Shown here: in pieces, positions 1-11,689 of the stretch | Layout of the letters: each line of letters begins with the position of its first letter | Numbering within the stretch: position 1 is the first letter of the stretch | Origin: Auricularia sp. M13 | Lineage: Eukaryota > Basidiomycota > Agaricomycetes > Auriculariales > Auriculariaceae | Direction of reading: 5' to 3' | Length of the DNA: 64,000 nucleotides | Assembly: GCA_037042915.1 (NCBI GenBank) | Contig: CM073196.1 | Coordinates: 372,001-436,000, forward strand | Notes under the pieces: generated by a model | Told to the model about the DNA's origin: nothing | The model's input: only the letters and a program-made list of their open reading frames with translations | The model's database searches: none | Program-made: the position numbers and the translations under genes

Positions 1-310
1 CGTTGTGCGCTCTCAGCTGCTCGGAGACAGCTCAAGGAGCCTATCCAGTTCTGTCCTTCCACTGGAACATGAACAAACGAGACTGCAAGAAAGAAAGAAA
101 TATCATTGCGGCGGACGACGCGCCGCGCTTGGTCGATGTACGAAGTAAATAAATGTAAGCCCATATATGCGGGCACGAGGGAGAGAGAATGAAACTACGA
201 CGGGCAAAGACAAAGACCAGATCACAGCGGCTACAAGTTACGGTACGGAAAGTTGTAGGTTGCAGCACAGAGATAGGACGCGGGGTGCAGTACGGACGGA
301 CGCGATCTAC

Positions 311-3300
311 TTAAGCGAAATCTTGATCCGGCCAAGTGCTCGCGGTTGACATCGTATCGCTCGCAAGCAAGCCGTTGAAACCCTCGTCGATGTAGTGGGA
401 CAGGTCGTTCCCCACAGACCCCAGAGGCAGCGAGAGCATTTGCTCGTGCTGCACCGGCGGCATTATCGAAGATGCAGCAGGCGTGCCGGCGGTGTCCCAC
501 GGCATCCGGTTGCTCTGCTCCGTCATCGCCACGGTATCGAGCTCTTGCTGGATGAGCGGCGCACTGTAGGCTGCTTGTCCGTTCAAGAGCTCGCGGCCAG
601 CAGTCTGCACCTGACCCAGGAGCATCGCGGACGGCCCAGACTGACTGCTGCTCGACGTAGCGTGCCGGTCAACAGCATGCGCCTCATGGCCTCCGCGCGC
701 ATTCCACGTCATGCCCGATGACATTACGGACGCCATCGCGGTACCGTGGTATCCCGGGTTCTGGTTGGGAGGATAGCGCCCAGGAGGTTGCTCATACGCC
801 TGCGCGTTATACGGACCGCCGCGAACATGACCGTCGTTTCGAGAGTTGGCCTCGCCACCATGAGCGCCATGTGGAGCGCCATGACCTTGCGCGTGGCCTT
901 GCCCATGCGAAGGCCCCGCGCGCGCGCTGCCGCCATAACCAGGCCCATACGATGGCGCGTTGCTCCTGCCGCGGTACGGTGCGTCCTCATCCCGATCGCC
1001 GTCGTAGTCGTAGTAATCGCGCGACTCATATGAGCCGCCGTAGTGTCCATGCGGGCCGCCATCGAGCTCCGCGCCGTGGTGCGTATACGCCCGGTTTGCG
1101 TAATGGGACCTGTGGCCCGAGGACGATGCCGACGAAGGCGCCAGCGACGGATGACGTCCAGACGATGCGATGGACGACGGCGCCGACGGAGCAGCGGACG
1201 GGTGGCGGCCACTTACTGACGCCGTTGGCGGCTGGCGGTAGCGAGGTGGCGGTCCCATCCTGCTGTTCGGCGGCTGCAGCGAGGAGTGACGGTTGGCTGC
1301 CATGCTGGCCTGCGGTCCGCGAGACGGGGGTCGCTCGGCGCCGCTGCCTCGTCCCGTGAACCCTCCTCTCGACCTCATGGATGGGGCGCCGCTTGTCGGG
1401 CGCGGCCACGACACCGGCGTCTCGTGACGCATGGGCGGCGAGCGATACCGCTCATATCCATCTATTTCGACCAAAAAATGAGCTGAGTCGACACCGTCAA
1501 TCCGCGCGCATATACTACTCACAATCACCTCTATCTTCGTGTGCACGACCACCGCCAAGTTGACGCGGTCGCGAGAAGTCGGGCGCGTCGTAGTCGTAGT
1601 CGTAGTCGTACTCGTCGTGCGATTGCGAGTACGCGGCGTCATCGTACGAGTCTTTGGCGGGCATCCCCACATCCAGGACAACGTCGCCATCGTCGCGCAC
1701 GAAGTTCTCCCAGGTGTCGACGCGCCGCCTTTTCCGCTGTCGCTCCGCGCCTGTGTCCGAGCCGCGCTGTCGGCGCGCAGCGCCACCGGCAGCGCCGCTG
1801 CGCGTGGGCTGCGACGTTGACACGGTGGACGGACCCGCGTCAACGGATGACGGGCCCGCGCCACCGCCAGTGTGTTCTTCTTGCGTGAAGAGGGCGGCAT
1901 TGACTGCCGTCACCCCCTTCGCCTTCGACTCCGACTCCTTCTTCGCCGCGAGGGCGCGCTCTTGACGTTGCTTGAGGAGCGCGGCCTGATGGGCGTCATG
2001 AATCGCCAGCGCCTCGCCGATGGTCAGGAGCGGCTTCCCGTCCTCGCCGTACCATACGACGACATCTTTCCACTGGCTCGTGCCTTCACATGCCATGTCC
2101 TCTGCAAAAATGCAGTGTGAGTACACGCATGACACCTGTTCGCGAGCGTACGATCACACACACCTTCGGATAGAGGAACGATTCTGATCATCTGGTTTTC
2201 CGGGAGCTCAGGCTCCTCGCCTTCGCGACGTTTGAGGGTCCGCTGCGTCGCCCAGTAACGTGAGTTGAACACGCGGATTTGGTCGCTCTTGTTGACGAAG
2301 ACCTTCTCGCTGCCTGTCATGAGAGGCTTGATGAGGGGCAATTTCTTCGGCCAGCCCCTCACGCATTTGCACTTCTCGACAAGCAGCTTCAAGAAACTGA
2401 CCCAGGTGATCTTGGTGTAATTGATACCCAGGCCCTGGTCTGTATTCACGGTCAGTGAGATAAGGTGCATCGTAGCCGGGCAATGAACGTGAACGTGCTT
2501 ACTCTGCAGCTCGAGCAGGCGCTTCTTGAACTCGCCCCGCGCGCCGTCAGTGGTCGCCTGGATCGCGTCCAACGCCGTCGGTGACCATTGCTCAATTTCG
2601 ATCTGCGCGCCTCGGTGAATTCTGCGGACGGCGTGACGTGAGTAACGGCTTCAGCAGGTATGAAACCCAATCCACTCACATCGCTACCGACGCAAACTCA
2701 TCCAGTAGTGCCGCGTGGGCATTGCCCTTCACGTTCAGCCACTTGGCCGTCGCGGGGTCCCCGGCCCACATGGAATTTGCTTGCTTTGCGACATTATCCC
2801 CAGGACGAGCAGAGGCGATACCGCCGAACACGGCGATGTCGTAGAAATTCCAATAATATCGAGCCTTTGCAATGATTCAGCACGATGACCAGCGCCTTGC
2901 GGAGAATATGGGACTGACCAGCTCTCCGAACTCGAGGCGGGCCTGGAGCATGACCTTGTAGAGGTCACCTTCCTCGGCGACGGCCTTGGCGTGCTTCTTG
3001 TCATAGTCTTCGCTCCAACGCAGTAACTCGGCACGCTTCCGCTCCACGCCGTCCTTGTCGAGAGGATCGAACTCGTCGTGGTACGCCTTGAGGAAGCGCT
3101 CCCTCAATTCGGCAAGATTTTCTGTTCAGCCACGTCAGTCGGTGTGGATGGTTAAGACTCGTGCGCGACATACCCGACTCCAGGCGCGCATTCTCTGAAC
3201 ACCATTTCTTGACGAACAGGTTGAAGACGTTGGGCTTCCGCGACAGCTTGAACACGACTTGCGCGCTGCGCCAGATGTAGCCAACGCTCTTCCCGAACTC

Positions 3301-4884
3301 GTGCGCGAGCTTCTCCAATTCCTCCTCGAAGCGCTTGACGACCTCGTATATTCTTTCGCGCTGCTCCTTGGTCAACGGGCCCTTCTTCATCACGCGCGGC
3401 TTGCCAGTCGGGTCAGGAGTGACTGCGACCCAGTCGTCGGACGCCTCCTCGCCGGCATAAACACCCTCCTCGCCCTCCTCGAAGTTGGGCTTCGGCATAT
3501 TCGGGTCGCGCTTGTCCGCCGTGCTCGAGTCGCTGTCGCCGGGGACGAACGCATCGTCACCGTCCCCATCCTCGCCCTCGGACTCGATGGCTTCAATCAT
3601 CGCGGCGGTGGCACTGGCAAGCGCGTCGACCCTGTCGGCGAGCGCACTGTCGGCGGTTTTCGCCTTGGCCTTCGCACGCCGAGCCTTTACTCGCTCTTCA
3701 ACGGCCTCATCGGCACGCTTCGCACGTTCGCGTGCCTTATTGGCGCGTGCATTTGCATTCGTTTTGCCGCGCATCGCGGGACTCGCTGTCGGCGAGGCGC
3801 GCGGACTACCATTGCGGTTACGATTCTCGGGGCCGCGTTCAGGCTGAGGCGGAGGAGGTGGGGGTCGCGCGTCCTCGGCGCCGCGTTCAGGCCGCGGTGG
3901 CGGAGGTGGAGGGCGCGCGTCCTTGGCGCCGCGTTGAGGCCGCGGCGGCGGAGGTGGAGGTGGAGGGCGCGCGTCACTGGCGCCGAGTGGACCATTGGCG
4001 GATTCACCGTCTGGAAGCGGTGTGCCATGCCAGCCTTCGGGGCTGACCCACGTGACGGCACGTCTCCTGCGCACATGGGGCGGGGAAGGGGGCGGCGTTC
4101 GTTCATCGGGATCCACTGGCTCGACAGTCAGCAGGAGGTCAAGGCAAGTCAGACACAGTGCACTCACAGTCCATAGGGACATCGGGATATTTGTCCTCCC
4201 GCAGCGTCAGCCCCTTGCCGTGGTCGCCAGCAGCGCCGTCCATCTCGAGGACCGCGGCTCCCCCACCGCGGCCCCGCGCCCGCGCGCATTGCCTCGTCCG
4301 CGCGCACGCACGTCCGCGTCCGCCGCGCCCGCCGCGCCCGCGCCCGCGTCCGCGCCCGCGATCTCCCTCGCCGTCAAGCAGGCTGTCTGCCTGCCGCCGC
4401 GGATGCGTGGATTAGACCAAATGTGCGAGAAGTGGTCGCTAGTCAGCTCACCTCAGGCTCAGCAGGACCATCTTGCTCGTCTCCTGAGGTCAACGGGCTA
4501 TCACCCCCAAGACCAAGTTGCCCGAAAGCCTGTGACACGGGAGGATAAATCAGCGAACTCAGCGTGCGCGCGAAGATCAACTTGGACGAACCTGGCCGTC
4601 GGTGACGGGACCCGCTGTCGACTGCATGACAGCAGCCTCAGCTGCGCCATCGGCTGTCGTCGCGTCGTCCGAGCCGCCTGTGTCAGCCTATTATGCACTC
4701 GGTGAGCAGTTGATGTTTATCGGTACGAGCAACACACCTGTTCCTCCAGCAGCAAGCGCAGCGCTGCGCCCTTCGGTGACTGGACCTTGGGCTTGGAGCC
4801 GGCGTCCAGGCTGATCAAGGGGTCGGCGCCCTTCCTGCTGCGCGTGCGGCGCGTCGTGGTGTCAAGAGCGGCGGTCGAATCCAT
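311..4884 (-). CDS. Large unknown basidiomycete protein, 10 exons, 1353 aa
   Basis: I do not recognise a named function. Exons (high to low): 4884-4738, 4687-4592, 4529-4452, 4390-4168, 4115-3174, 3121-2919, 2864-2680, 2621-2164, 2101-1523, 1461-311. All junctions are GT-AG, keep phase and sum to 1354 codons. The start is the ATG opening MDSTAAL. In order: an RG-rich stretch (exon 4, RGRGRGRG), a run of PPPPPP-rich repeats, a basic/acidic segment (KARERAKRADEAVEERVKAR), then a conserved-looking globular part (about 400-750) with KPNVFNLFVKKWCSENARL, ELRERFLKAYHDEF and RYYWNFYDIAVFGG, and a Gly/Ser/Pro/His-rich tail of about 500 residues. The composition (RG motifs, acidic and basic tracts, KRRR) suggests a nuclear protein, perhaps nucleic-acid binding; that is inference. 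The FNLF...W core is loosely HMG-box-like. It could belong to an expanded basidiomycete family of unknown role. Confidence 0.8.
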
Positions 4885-5621
4885 GGCGGCGCGGGTTGCT
4901 CGAGCAGGAGATGGGCGCGAGGAGATGGGCGAGATGGTGAGAGATGCGAAACCCGACTGAGTGCCGTGCACATGGATATATCTTGGGTTCCGAATCCATC
5001 CCGTCATCACATGGGATGGATGATGAAGCGTACCTCTGCGGAAGCCAAGACGTTCATATCAGAGGCAAGATGCGCCTGCGCGCCCAGATGGACGAAGACG
5101 GACGCAGATGCAGGCAGACGCATCAAGATGAAGGCCTGTTCAGACGTCAGTGAGCAAAGTCCACGGCGCCAGCGCATGCGCGCAGCTTTGACATACCCGA
5201 AAAAAAAAATCAGATAGGCAGCTCGCCGGACACGCAGTGGCTGTAGTCTACAGCGCGAACGACGTGGTGCTCGTACGGCCAGCTGTGTGTCGCCCGGGAT
5301 CCAGGACAATGCGGCGTGCGTTAGACGTTGCGTCAGGGTCTCGGCGGAATCCGCTTCGGCGCGCCAACCAAAATCCTAAATGCGTACAATCAACATCATC
5401 ATCCTGTGGCGCACAAGATCTTGCCGAGCATCTTGCACGTGACAGATGCAAGATGAACGAAGATGCGGGCAGATACACAGGAAAAGATGCGCACAGATGG
5501 ACGGAAATGGATGCGTCTTCTCGAATGCTGTACCGCTTTTGTCTGCACCAGAGGAGGACTTGGTGCGTACATAAGTGAACTTGGATACCATCGCAGTACG
5601 TGTCCTCTGCCTTCTATCGCG
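4885..5621. other. Intergenic, AGATG(C/A)-rich degenerate repeats
   Basis: No supported gene lies here. Two blocks, about 5070-5135 and 5420-5515, are rich in irregular AGATGC/AGATGA words; the second contains a 9-bp inverted repeat (CATCTTGCA ... TGCAAGATG) with an 8-9-nt loop near 5428-5455. The same word style recurs around 7838-7955, so this may be a decayed dispersed repeat. No open frame of coding quality is visible. Confidence 0.5.
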
Positions 5622-6861
5622 ATGACGGAGGAGCTCAACGCAGATGTTGCCGATTCGGTACTCGCTGACGACGAACTCGGCAGCGACGATGGCAGCGAGC
5701 CCGCACCCGTCGAGGGAAGAGTGCCGCGCACTCCTCCTTTGGCTTCTATCTCCGGTCGCACAGCTTGGGCGCCGGAGATTCCGATGAGCACCCCGCTGCC
5801 CGAGCCAGAAGACATATGGGAGTCGGCCTCGATGCACACGGGCTCCGGATGGGTGCGGGCCGATTACACGGCGACGACGTTCATGTTCAATGCAGCCGTG
5901 AGTCAATAATTCATAGCGTTCAATTGCATAATGATGCTGATGTCCCGCCAGCTCATGGCCGCTCGTTACAGCGGGGAGCAGGTCGAACGTCTGAACTGCA
6001 ACTGGCATCGTCCGGACGACCACGACATACAACCGCTGGGCTACAATTCGCGTGGCGACATCGCTCCCCCGGAGGTCCACGTTGCGCTCTCCCACTTGCT
6101 CGCGCAGCACGTCCCCCAGCGATTTGGCGAGATGGCGCTGCTCGTCCATAAACTTGCGCACGGCGTTGCGGACAAGGTCTGGTTTCTCCACTCTCGGTCC
6201 CGCCGCCTGGAAGCGGCCGTTCGCGCTGGCTTCGACTTTCTGCCTGCGTCTGCGCAGACACTGCTGGTGGAGAGCATGCGCATGCACGTGCTGAAGGACA
6301 TGCGCCTCGTGGCATGCACGTAAGCGGGCTTTCGTAACATCGGGATTGCTTGGCGACACTGACATGCTGTGCAGGGTCGATCCTCGCGAGAAGGTGATCT
6401 ACGGGGTCACCCTCGACTCTGGCGCCGCGCCGCGGTGGCGCGAGATCCACTTCGCCCAGCAGCCGGCCCACCCGGACAACGACTCGGATCCGGGCGGCAT
6501 CACCGGCTCGTCTCCCGAAGCCATGGGCTGGATGCAGAACAATGGGGGCTTGCAGTACGCACCGCTGAGCCCGTCCGACGAGGAGCGCCAGATGCGGCGC
6601 TGGGCGGATCGGCGCACTCGCAGGTTCGCGCGCTCCGCGCAGGCTGCGGCCCAGCGGGCACAGCAGGCTCAAATTGCCCTGGAGGAGATGTTGCAGCAGC
6701 AGACGCGCGGGGAGACGCTCCAGGACATTCTCCTGCGTGGAGTTGCGGCGCAGCGGGGCCCTTTGCCGCTGACAGAGACTCAGACCGCGCGGGCGTGGTA
6801 TGACCACCGCGTTCATCACAACACCGCCGTCGACCCTGACATGATGCCGTTGACGCCGTGA
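5622..6861 (+). CDS. Hypothetical protein, 376 aa, 3 exons
   Basis: Exons 5622-5897, 5952-6319 and 6375-6861 join with clean GT-AG introns (54 and 55 nt) in phases 0 and 2, giving 377 codons. The ATG at 5622 begins MTEELNADVADS. The N-terminus is acidic (ADDELGSDDGSEPAPVEG); the middle (LSHLLAQHVPQRFGEMALL, VHKLAHGVADKVWFL) and C-terminus (RSAQAAAQRAQQAQIALEEM) look helical, the latter like a coiled coil. There is no signal peptide, membrane segment or known motif. Its convergent neighbour at 6925-7666 ends 63 bp away. The family is not recognised; the case for a real gene rests on splicing consistency and amino-acid composition. Confidence 0.7.
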
Positions 6862-6924
6862 GAGCTCAAGCCGAGGTGTTTCAATCTGGGCGTTGGCGTT
6901 TGGTACCAAGATGAATGTCTGTCA

Positions 6925-7666
6925 TTAGCTCTGAATGGACAATTGCCACGTCATACAACGAGTCTCGTAAAAAAGTCGCAGAGAGCAAGCATCGCCTTGA
7001 TACAGACCAATGATATCGTCCATAGAGCGCAGCATATGCGTGACGCGCTTACTAAACCTATCCAGAGCGTGGGCCGCGGACGCCGGATCCCGGATTGATG
7101 TTGGGTTGCGGCGAGACGCTTCGTCAACACCGCGCTGCGCCATCGTCTGCAGCAATGACAAAACATGGCGACCTTTCTGGAGAACACGCTCCAGCTGAAG
7201 CACTGGCCTTCCCTCCGCCTGAAACTGTATGGCGGTTGCCGTATGGCGCTCCCACTGGGCATCGTCGGTGTCCGCCTCCCGCAAGAGCGCAAGATCGCTC
7301 TTGAGTGCACCAAGGAGTATATTCAAGTCGGTGTCCGCAGCGACGAGCATGCAACCGGACGTTGCCTAAAGTCACCAACGTTCACATGCGGATATGCGGT
7401 TGCCCTAATCGAGCCATCTCACCTCGCGCACAAGCGGTAAGACGTCCTCAGCATTCTCCATGAGAGATTTCTCGTACATCTCTCTGCCCTTGCGCAGATT
7501 TCGAAGCTTGCGCATACGCAATCTCGCCTTCTCGCGCTCCTGCTCTACGTTCCTTGAAAGATGCAAAAGTGGGAAATAGCGAATATGATTCGGGAATATA
7601 TACGCACCGGTCGTAATGCGCACGCTTGCGGTGTTTGGTGCTCTGGTACTGCCTCGCACGGCCCAT
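6925..7666 (-). CDS. Basic-region/coiled-coil protein, 209 aa, 3 exons
   Basis: Exons 7666-7608, 7552-7423 and 7365-6925 give 210 codons; both introns (55 and 57 nt) are GT-AG and phase-consistent. The short first exon supplies MGRARQYQSTKHRKRAHYDR, which runs directly into NVEQEREKARLRMRKLRNLR, so the N-terminal about 60 residues form one very basic helix resembling a bZIP-like or nucleic-acid-binding basic region. The rest (LLREADTDDAQWERHTATA, FSKRVTHMLRSMDDIIGLY) is predicted helical, without transmembrane segments. Basic helices of this type are frequent in Agaricomycete proteins of unknown function. A role in transcription is possible but is inference only. Confidence 0.65.
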
Positions 7667-7981
7667 GAGTGGTATGAGAAAGAACACACGGCCAAGGGGA
7701 CAGGAAGGCAGATGATGCGAAGTAAGGCCCGACTGAACTTAGAGTGGGCGACGTTCGGGCTTAGTCAGTCTTTATGGCGCAAAGCGCGCCGTCTCCGAGG
7801 GCAGAGACGTGATGGGGAAAGGCGGGGAGCTAAAAAGATGCATCTTGCGTGGACGGCTCGCATCTCTCGTTGGAGCCACCATCTGCATGAATCTGGGTGC
7901 ATCTTCGTCCAAATCGGGATACTGAGGAACGTCTGTAGGGCCGTCCAGATGCACCACAGTGCTGAGAACCTCTAGGGCAGC
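7667..7981. other. Intergenic between a small gene and copia remnant
   Basis: No gene is seen. Around 7838-7955 the sequence has several GATGCA/GCATCT words like those at 5.0-5.5 kb, consistent with the same degenerate dispersed repeat. Confidence 0.4.
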
Positions 7982-8824
7982 TTACATGACAGACAGCATA
8001 GTATCTACTACTTTACTTTGTAGGGTCAGCCTGACCTGGAACGTCTCGTTGTAGTCAAAACCAGGGCGCTGGGAGAATCCCTGCGCGACCAACCGAGCTT
8101 TGTATCGCTCAATGCTTCCATCTGCGTTGCGCTTGACTTTGAAAACCCAGCGCGAGCCGATAGCCTTGCGACCCTCCGGTAGCCGAACGAGACGGAAAGT
8201 CTTGTTTTGTACCAGGCTGTTGAGTTCGTCGAAAGCAGCGGTAAGCCACTGCTCCGCTTCCTCTTCAGGCCGGCTCATGGCTTCGCGGAAGGTGCGAGGT
8301 TCGTTGCTGTGCGAGGAGGCCTTCATCGAGTCCGTTCTCTGGCAATGAGCGATCTCGAGGAGGTCCTCAAGTTCAAGCTGCGGGCCGTCTTCGAACATGA
8401 ATTCTAGGCCAGCCTGCAGTGCAGCAGAAAACGCCGAGGCGTTGAAAGCATGGTCCTCCTCACCGTCAGGGGCATCACCCCCTTCTGGTTGAGGCGCGGG
8501 ATCGACCTGGGGGTCGGGAGGCGCAATGCCCATCACAGGCGGTGCCACGGGGTACTGCGACGTCTTACGCAGGTCCGGCTTGCGCAAAGCGCCTGCCGGC
8601 GGCCGCTTCTCGCGCGCAGGTGCACGGCGAGGTGCAGCCGGGCCCGGGGCGGGTTCTTGAGGAGCAGGGACCGGGGGCGCGACAGGGACATTGTTGAGAC
8701 CGGCAATTGCATCAGCCTCTAGCTCGCGCCAGAAAGCATCAGCGTTTCCGTCGTCTCCGTCGCCGTCCAGAATTTCAAGGTCTGGTGCACCCCTGATCGG
8801 CCAAATCTCCTCCCCATCGCCCAC
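7982..8824 (-). pseudogene. Copia reverse transcriptase N-terminus, truncated
   Basis: This frame reads an acidic, Pro-rich linker and then the conserved start of copia reverse transcriptase (EAEQWLTAAFDELNSLVQNK, IGSRWVFKVKRNADGSIERY, LVAQGFSQRPGFDYNE). It ends about 17 residues later with unrelated residues (QVRLTLQSK) instead of the expected PV-x-R and YVDD segments. The element was therefore cut inside the RT fingers, at about 8045. Confidence 0.85.
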
Positions 8825-11244
8825 AAGCTCGAGGGAACGAATCGCAGTGGGGGAATTGCCGGAAAGTGCCTTTCGTCGAAGACGGCATGGCTACATTCCA
8901 CGAACACGCGCCCGCATGGATCCCAGAAGCGCCAAGCCTTCTTTCCAGCGGGGTACCCAACAAAAATGCACTTCCGAGTATGGGAATCAAACGCACCTTG
9001 TTGACTCTTGCGAAGCCAGACGTATGCAAGACAGCCGAAGGAGCGCAAGTAGTGCACCTCGGGCTTTTTGCCGTGGAAGACAGTGTACGGTGTGAGAGAG
9101 GCGAGTCAAGAGCAGAGGTAACTGAGCGATTGCGTGTGTGAGTGTGCGTAGCGAGAGCATCAACCCAGAAAGACGCCGGTAGCTTAGCTTGGTTCAGCAG
9201 AGCGGTTGCGTGCTCAATGCCGTCGCGATTCGCACGCTCCGCGACACCGTTCTGGTGCGGCTCGTCGGTCTCCGTGTGCTGACGCTCGATCCCTTCGCGT
9301 TCGCAAAACGCGATCCACTCCTTCGACATGAATTCGCCGCCCTTGTCATCGCGAGTCTTCTTAATCTTGCGGCCAGTCTTCTTCTCGGCCCACGCCTTGA
9401 AGATGAGGAAACCTGCAAAGGCCTCGCTCTTCTTGCGCAGCGGGATGTCGACGCGGAAACGAGAGCAGTCGTCGACCAGGATCATGTTGTAGCGGAAGCC
9501 GGTGTACGAGCGCGGGAGAGGACCCTTGAGATCCATGTGGACGAGATCCAGAACGCCGGCGGCCCGGTTTGCTGGCGCGCGCGGGATTGCGTGGCGGTGC
9601 TGCTTCCCCGCAATACAGGGCTCGCAGATCGGATCAACTGGTGCAAAAGACGTCACATCCATTCCGAGCACAGTCCCGTTCCGATGCATGGCCTGAAGAT
9701 CGCGCTGGTTAATGTGTGAGAAACGTTCATGCCATAACGTGAAGTCCAGCGGTCGCGTGGTGGCAGCATTTACGTGAGCAGCAGGATCGTGTAGAACAGT
9801 TGAGCCATCCAAGTAGCCCACGTTAGCGCGGTTGACAGACGCAGTGCAAACAAGGCGACCGGAGTGGAAAAGACCCATAGTGTCGTTCTGAGCGAGGACA
9901 GTATAGCCCTTGTTGCGCGTGAGCTCGAAAACAGACAGTAAATTCACGGCTAGCTTTGGCACGTGTAGCACATCATGGAACACGATCATTGGCGCCTCTA
10001 CACCGTCGATGACCGGCTGGAACTCCACCGAGCCAAGACCCTCTGAGTAGATGACTGAATCGTCGGCGAGGTGAATCGGTTGACGGTGCGGCGAGTAGGA
10101 CGCGAAATACGAGCGATGCGAAGTCATGTGTGCAGTGCACCCTGTATCAGTGTTCCAGTCAGCTGCTGCACGTGAACCGTTGCTGCAGAGCGCGGAGAGG
10201 GGAAGGCGGTAATCAGGATCTGCACTTGCATTCAGGGATTTGACGGCAGCCGCGAGCGAAGCGGCGACGGGTCCAGGTCCAGCGGCAGGCGCAGCGGGCG
10301 CAGCGGGAGCGGGAGCCGTGGTCGCGGCATTCGCAGTCGCGGGCTTATCTTTGTCGTCCTTCTTGCCCTTGCCTTTCTTGTTGCGCGAGCGGCGTTCGTT
10401 GTTGGCTTTCTCGCGGATCGTGTTCCTGCGCGGGCAGTCGGGAATGAGATGCTCCTTGCTGCCGCAGAGCCAGCATTCGCGGTGGTCGGCACCAGCAGCA
10501 AACGCGCGCAGCGCATCCTCCTCAGAGAGACGCGCCGTGGAAGGCGACGGTGAAGCGGGCGTAGAGGTCGTCGTGCGCATCGCCATGTTGGAGGCGGAGT
10601 GGCGGCCTTCGCGGTGAGAGTGCTCGTTTGCGAATGCCGTGCGAAGTCCGTCCATCGTGATGTCGTTGCCGCTGAGCTCGATGTTGTGAATAATGTTCGA
10701 CGCGAAGGTCTCGAACTCGGGCAAGATGCCGCGCAGGGTACACCAGCACGCGAGCTCGCGTTTGAGGTCGTCGATGGAGTACTTGGCAGGCAGGAGCACG
10801 CCCAGTCGGCGACAGCGTTCTTGCAGCGACCGTGGTAGGTCAGAAGGTTCGTCGGCGTCTTGCTGCAGCGAGATGATCTTTCCAAGTGCGCTGAATCGAT
10901 CGTTTGGCTTCTGCTGAGCGCCAGCCTTTGAGAGTGTAGCCCACATGGCCGCGGGTCGCCTTTGTCGTGATCGTCGTTGATGTCGGTGCGGATGGACTCA
11001 CTGACGGACATGAAGATATCTGAGGCGGCCTTCATCCGATCGTTCTCCCACTCGCGCGCAGTTCGCGACGTTCAGCGGCCGTGACTGCCTTGGGGTCCGC
11101 TGGCGTTGGTTTCACGTTCTTGGCGTCGAGGGTCCAGCGTAGACCGCGACTGCCGAGGTGTGCGACCATCAGCGGCTTCCAGATGTTGAAGTTCGTTTCG
11201 GTGAGAGTAGGCACGCGTTTTAGGATGGACTCGGTGTCGGCCAT
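8775..11244 (-). pseudogene. Copia gag-protease-integrase polyprotein, frameshifted
   Basis: The longest surviving frame (10946-8775) holds gag, the zinc knuckle CWLC-GSKEH-LIPDC, the protease active-site DTG and the integrase core with the D, D, E segments (MDLKG, DDKGGEF, HQNGVAERAN). The first about 70 residues of gag (from the ATG at 11244) and a segment MKAASDIFMSVSESIRTDIN (about 11035-10950) lie in two other frames, so single-base indels separate them. After VDALATH near 9100 the integrase C-terminus (YLRSFGCLAYVWL, FVGYPAGKKAWRF) continues in another frame at 9057-8820. These breaks cannot be introns because the domains are contiguous on both sides. Confidence 0.85.
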
Positions 11245-11525
11245 GGCGAAGAACGCGACGAGGGCGATAAAAGCGACGGGGTGGCACAAAGCAGAACAAA
11301 GGAGCAACAATGTAGCACGTCGGTAAAAGCCGTCCGAGCGCTGAGCGGGCCGAGCAGCGCGAAGCATGCGTTGGCGTTGCGAGCGCTGGGCCAGCGGCGT
11401 ACCGGTCGAGGCGGACATTGTAGCAGGGGTGACGCAGGTATGCGGGTCGTGGTTTTCCGGGAGGAAACAGCGCGCTCTCACGAGAGCGCGGGGCTCATAA
11501 CCTGTGAGCGCAGAATGCGTGAATG

Positions 11526-11637
11526 GCGGCTGAGTCCCGGACGACACGCGCACTGGTAAGCGTAATGTATTGGTACATAGAGCGACAGTAGCGTACCTGA
11601 GTCCCGGACGACGCGCGCACTGGTAAGCGTAGCGCGC
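11526..11637. repeat. Direct repeat next to copia 5' end, 2 copies
   Basis: A 38-nt segment beginning CTGAGTCCCGGACGAC and ending CTGGTAAGCGTA occurs at about 11530 and about 11598 with one difference (ACGCGC versus GCGCGC). It lies upstream of copia gag. It may be part of a degenerate copia LTR or leader; no LTR boundary can be drawn. Confidence 0.5.
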
Positions 11638-11689
11638 CACGCCGCCCGGAACTCAGACTAAATAGTCTGTATCTACATCCGGTGGCACA

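Larger units (their letters stand above)
7982..11244 (-). mobile_element. Ty1/copia retrotransposon remnant, 3'-truncated
   Basis: On the minus strand the order gag - protease - integrase - start of reverse transcriptase is that of copia elements. Gag starts at 11244 (MADTESILKRVPTLTETNF) and has a zinc knuckle (CWLCGSKEHLIPDCP). The protease has DTGCTAHMT. Integrase has the H-C zinc region (ICEPCIAGKQH) and DLVHMDLKG, DDKGGEFMS and HQNGVAERAN. Reverse transcriptase begins (IGSRWVFKVKRNADGSIERY, YKARLVAQGFSQRPGFDYNE) and stops soon after NETF, so most of RT, RNase H and the 3' LTR are missing. At least three reading-frame breaks are visible (gag about 11035-11060 and about 10950; integrase/RT about 9060). 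No pair of LTRs was found, so the element is dead. Upstream sequence to about 11690 may be leader or LTR. Confidence 0.9.
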
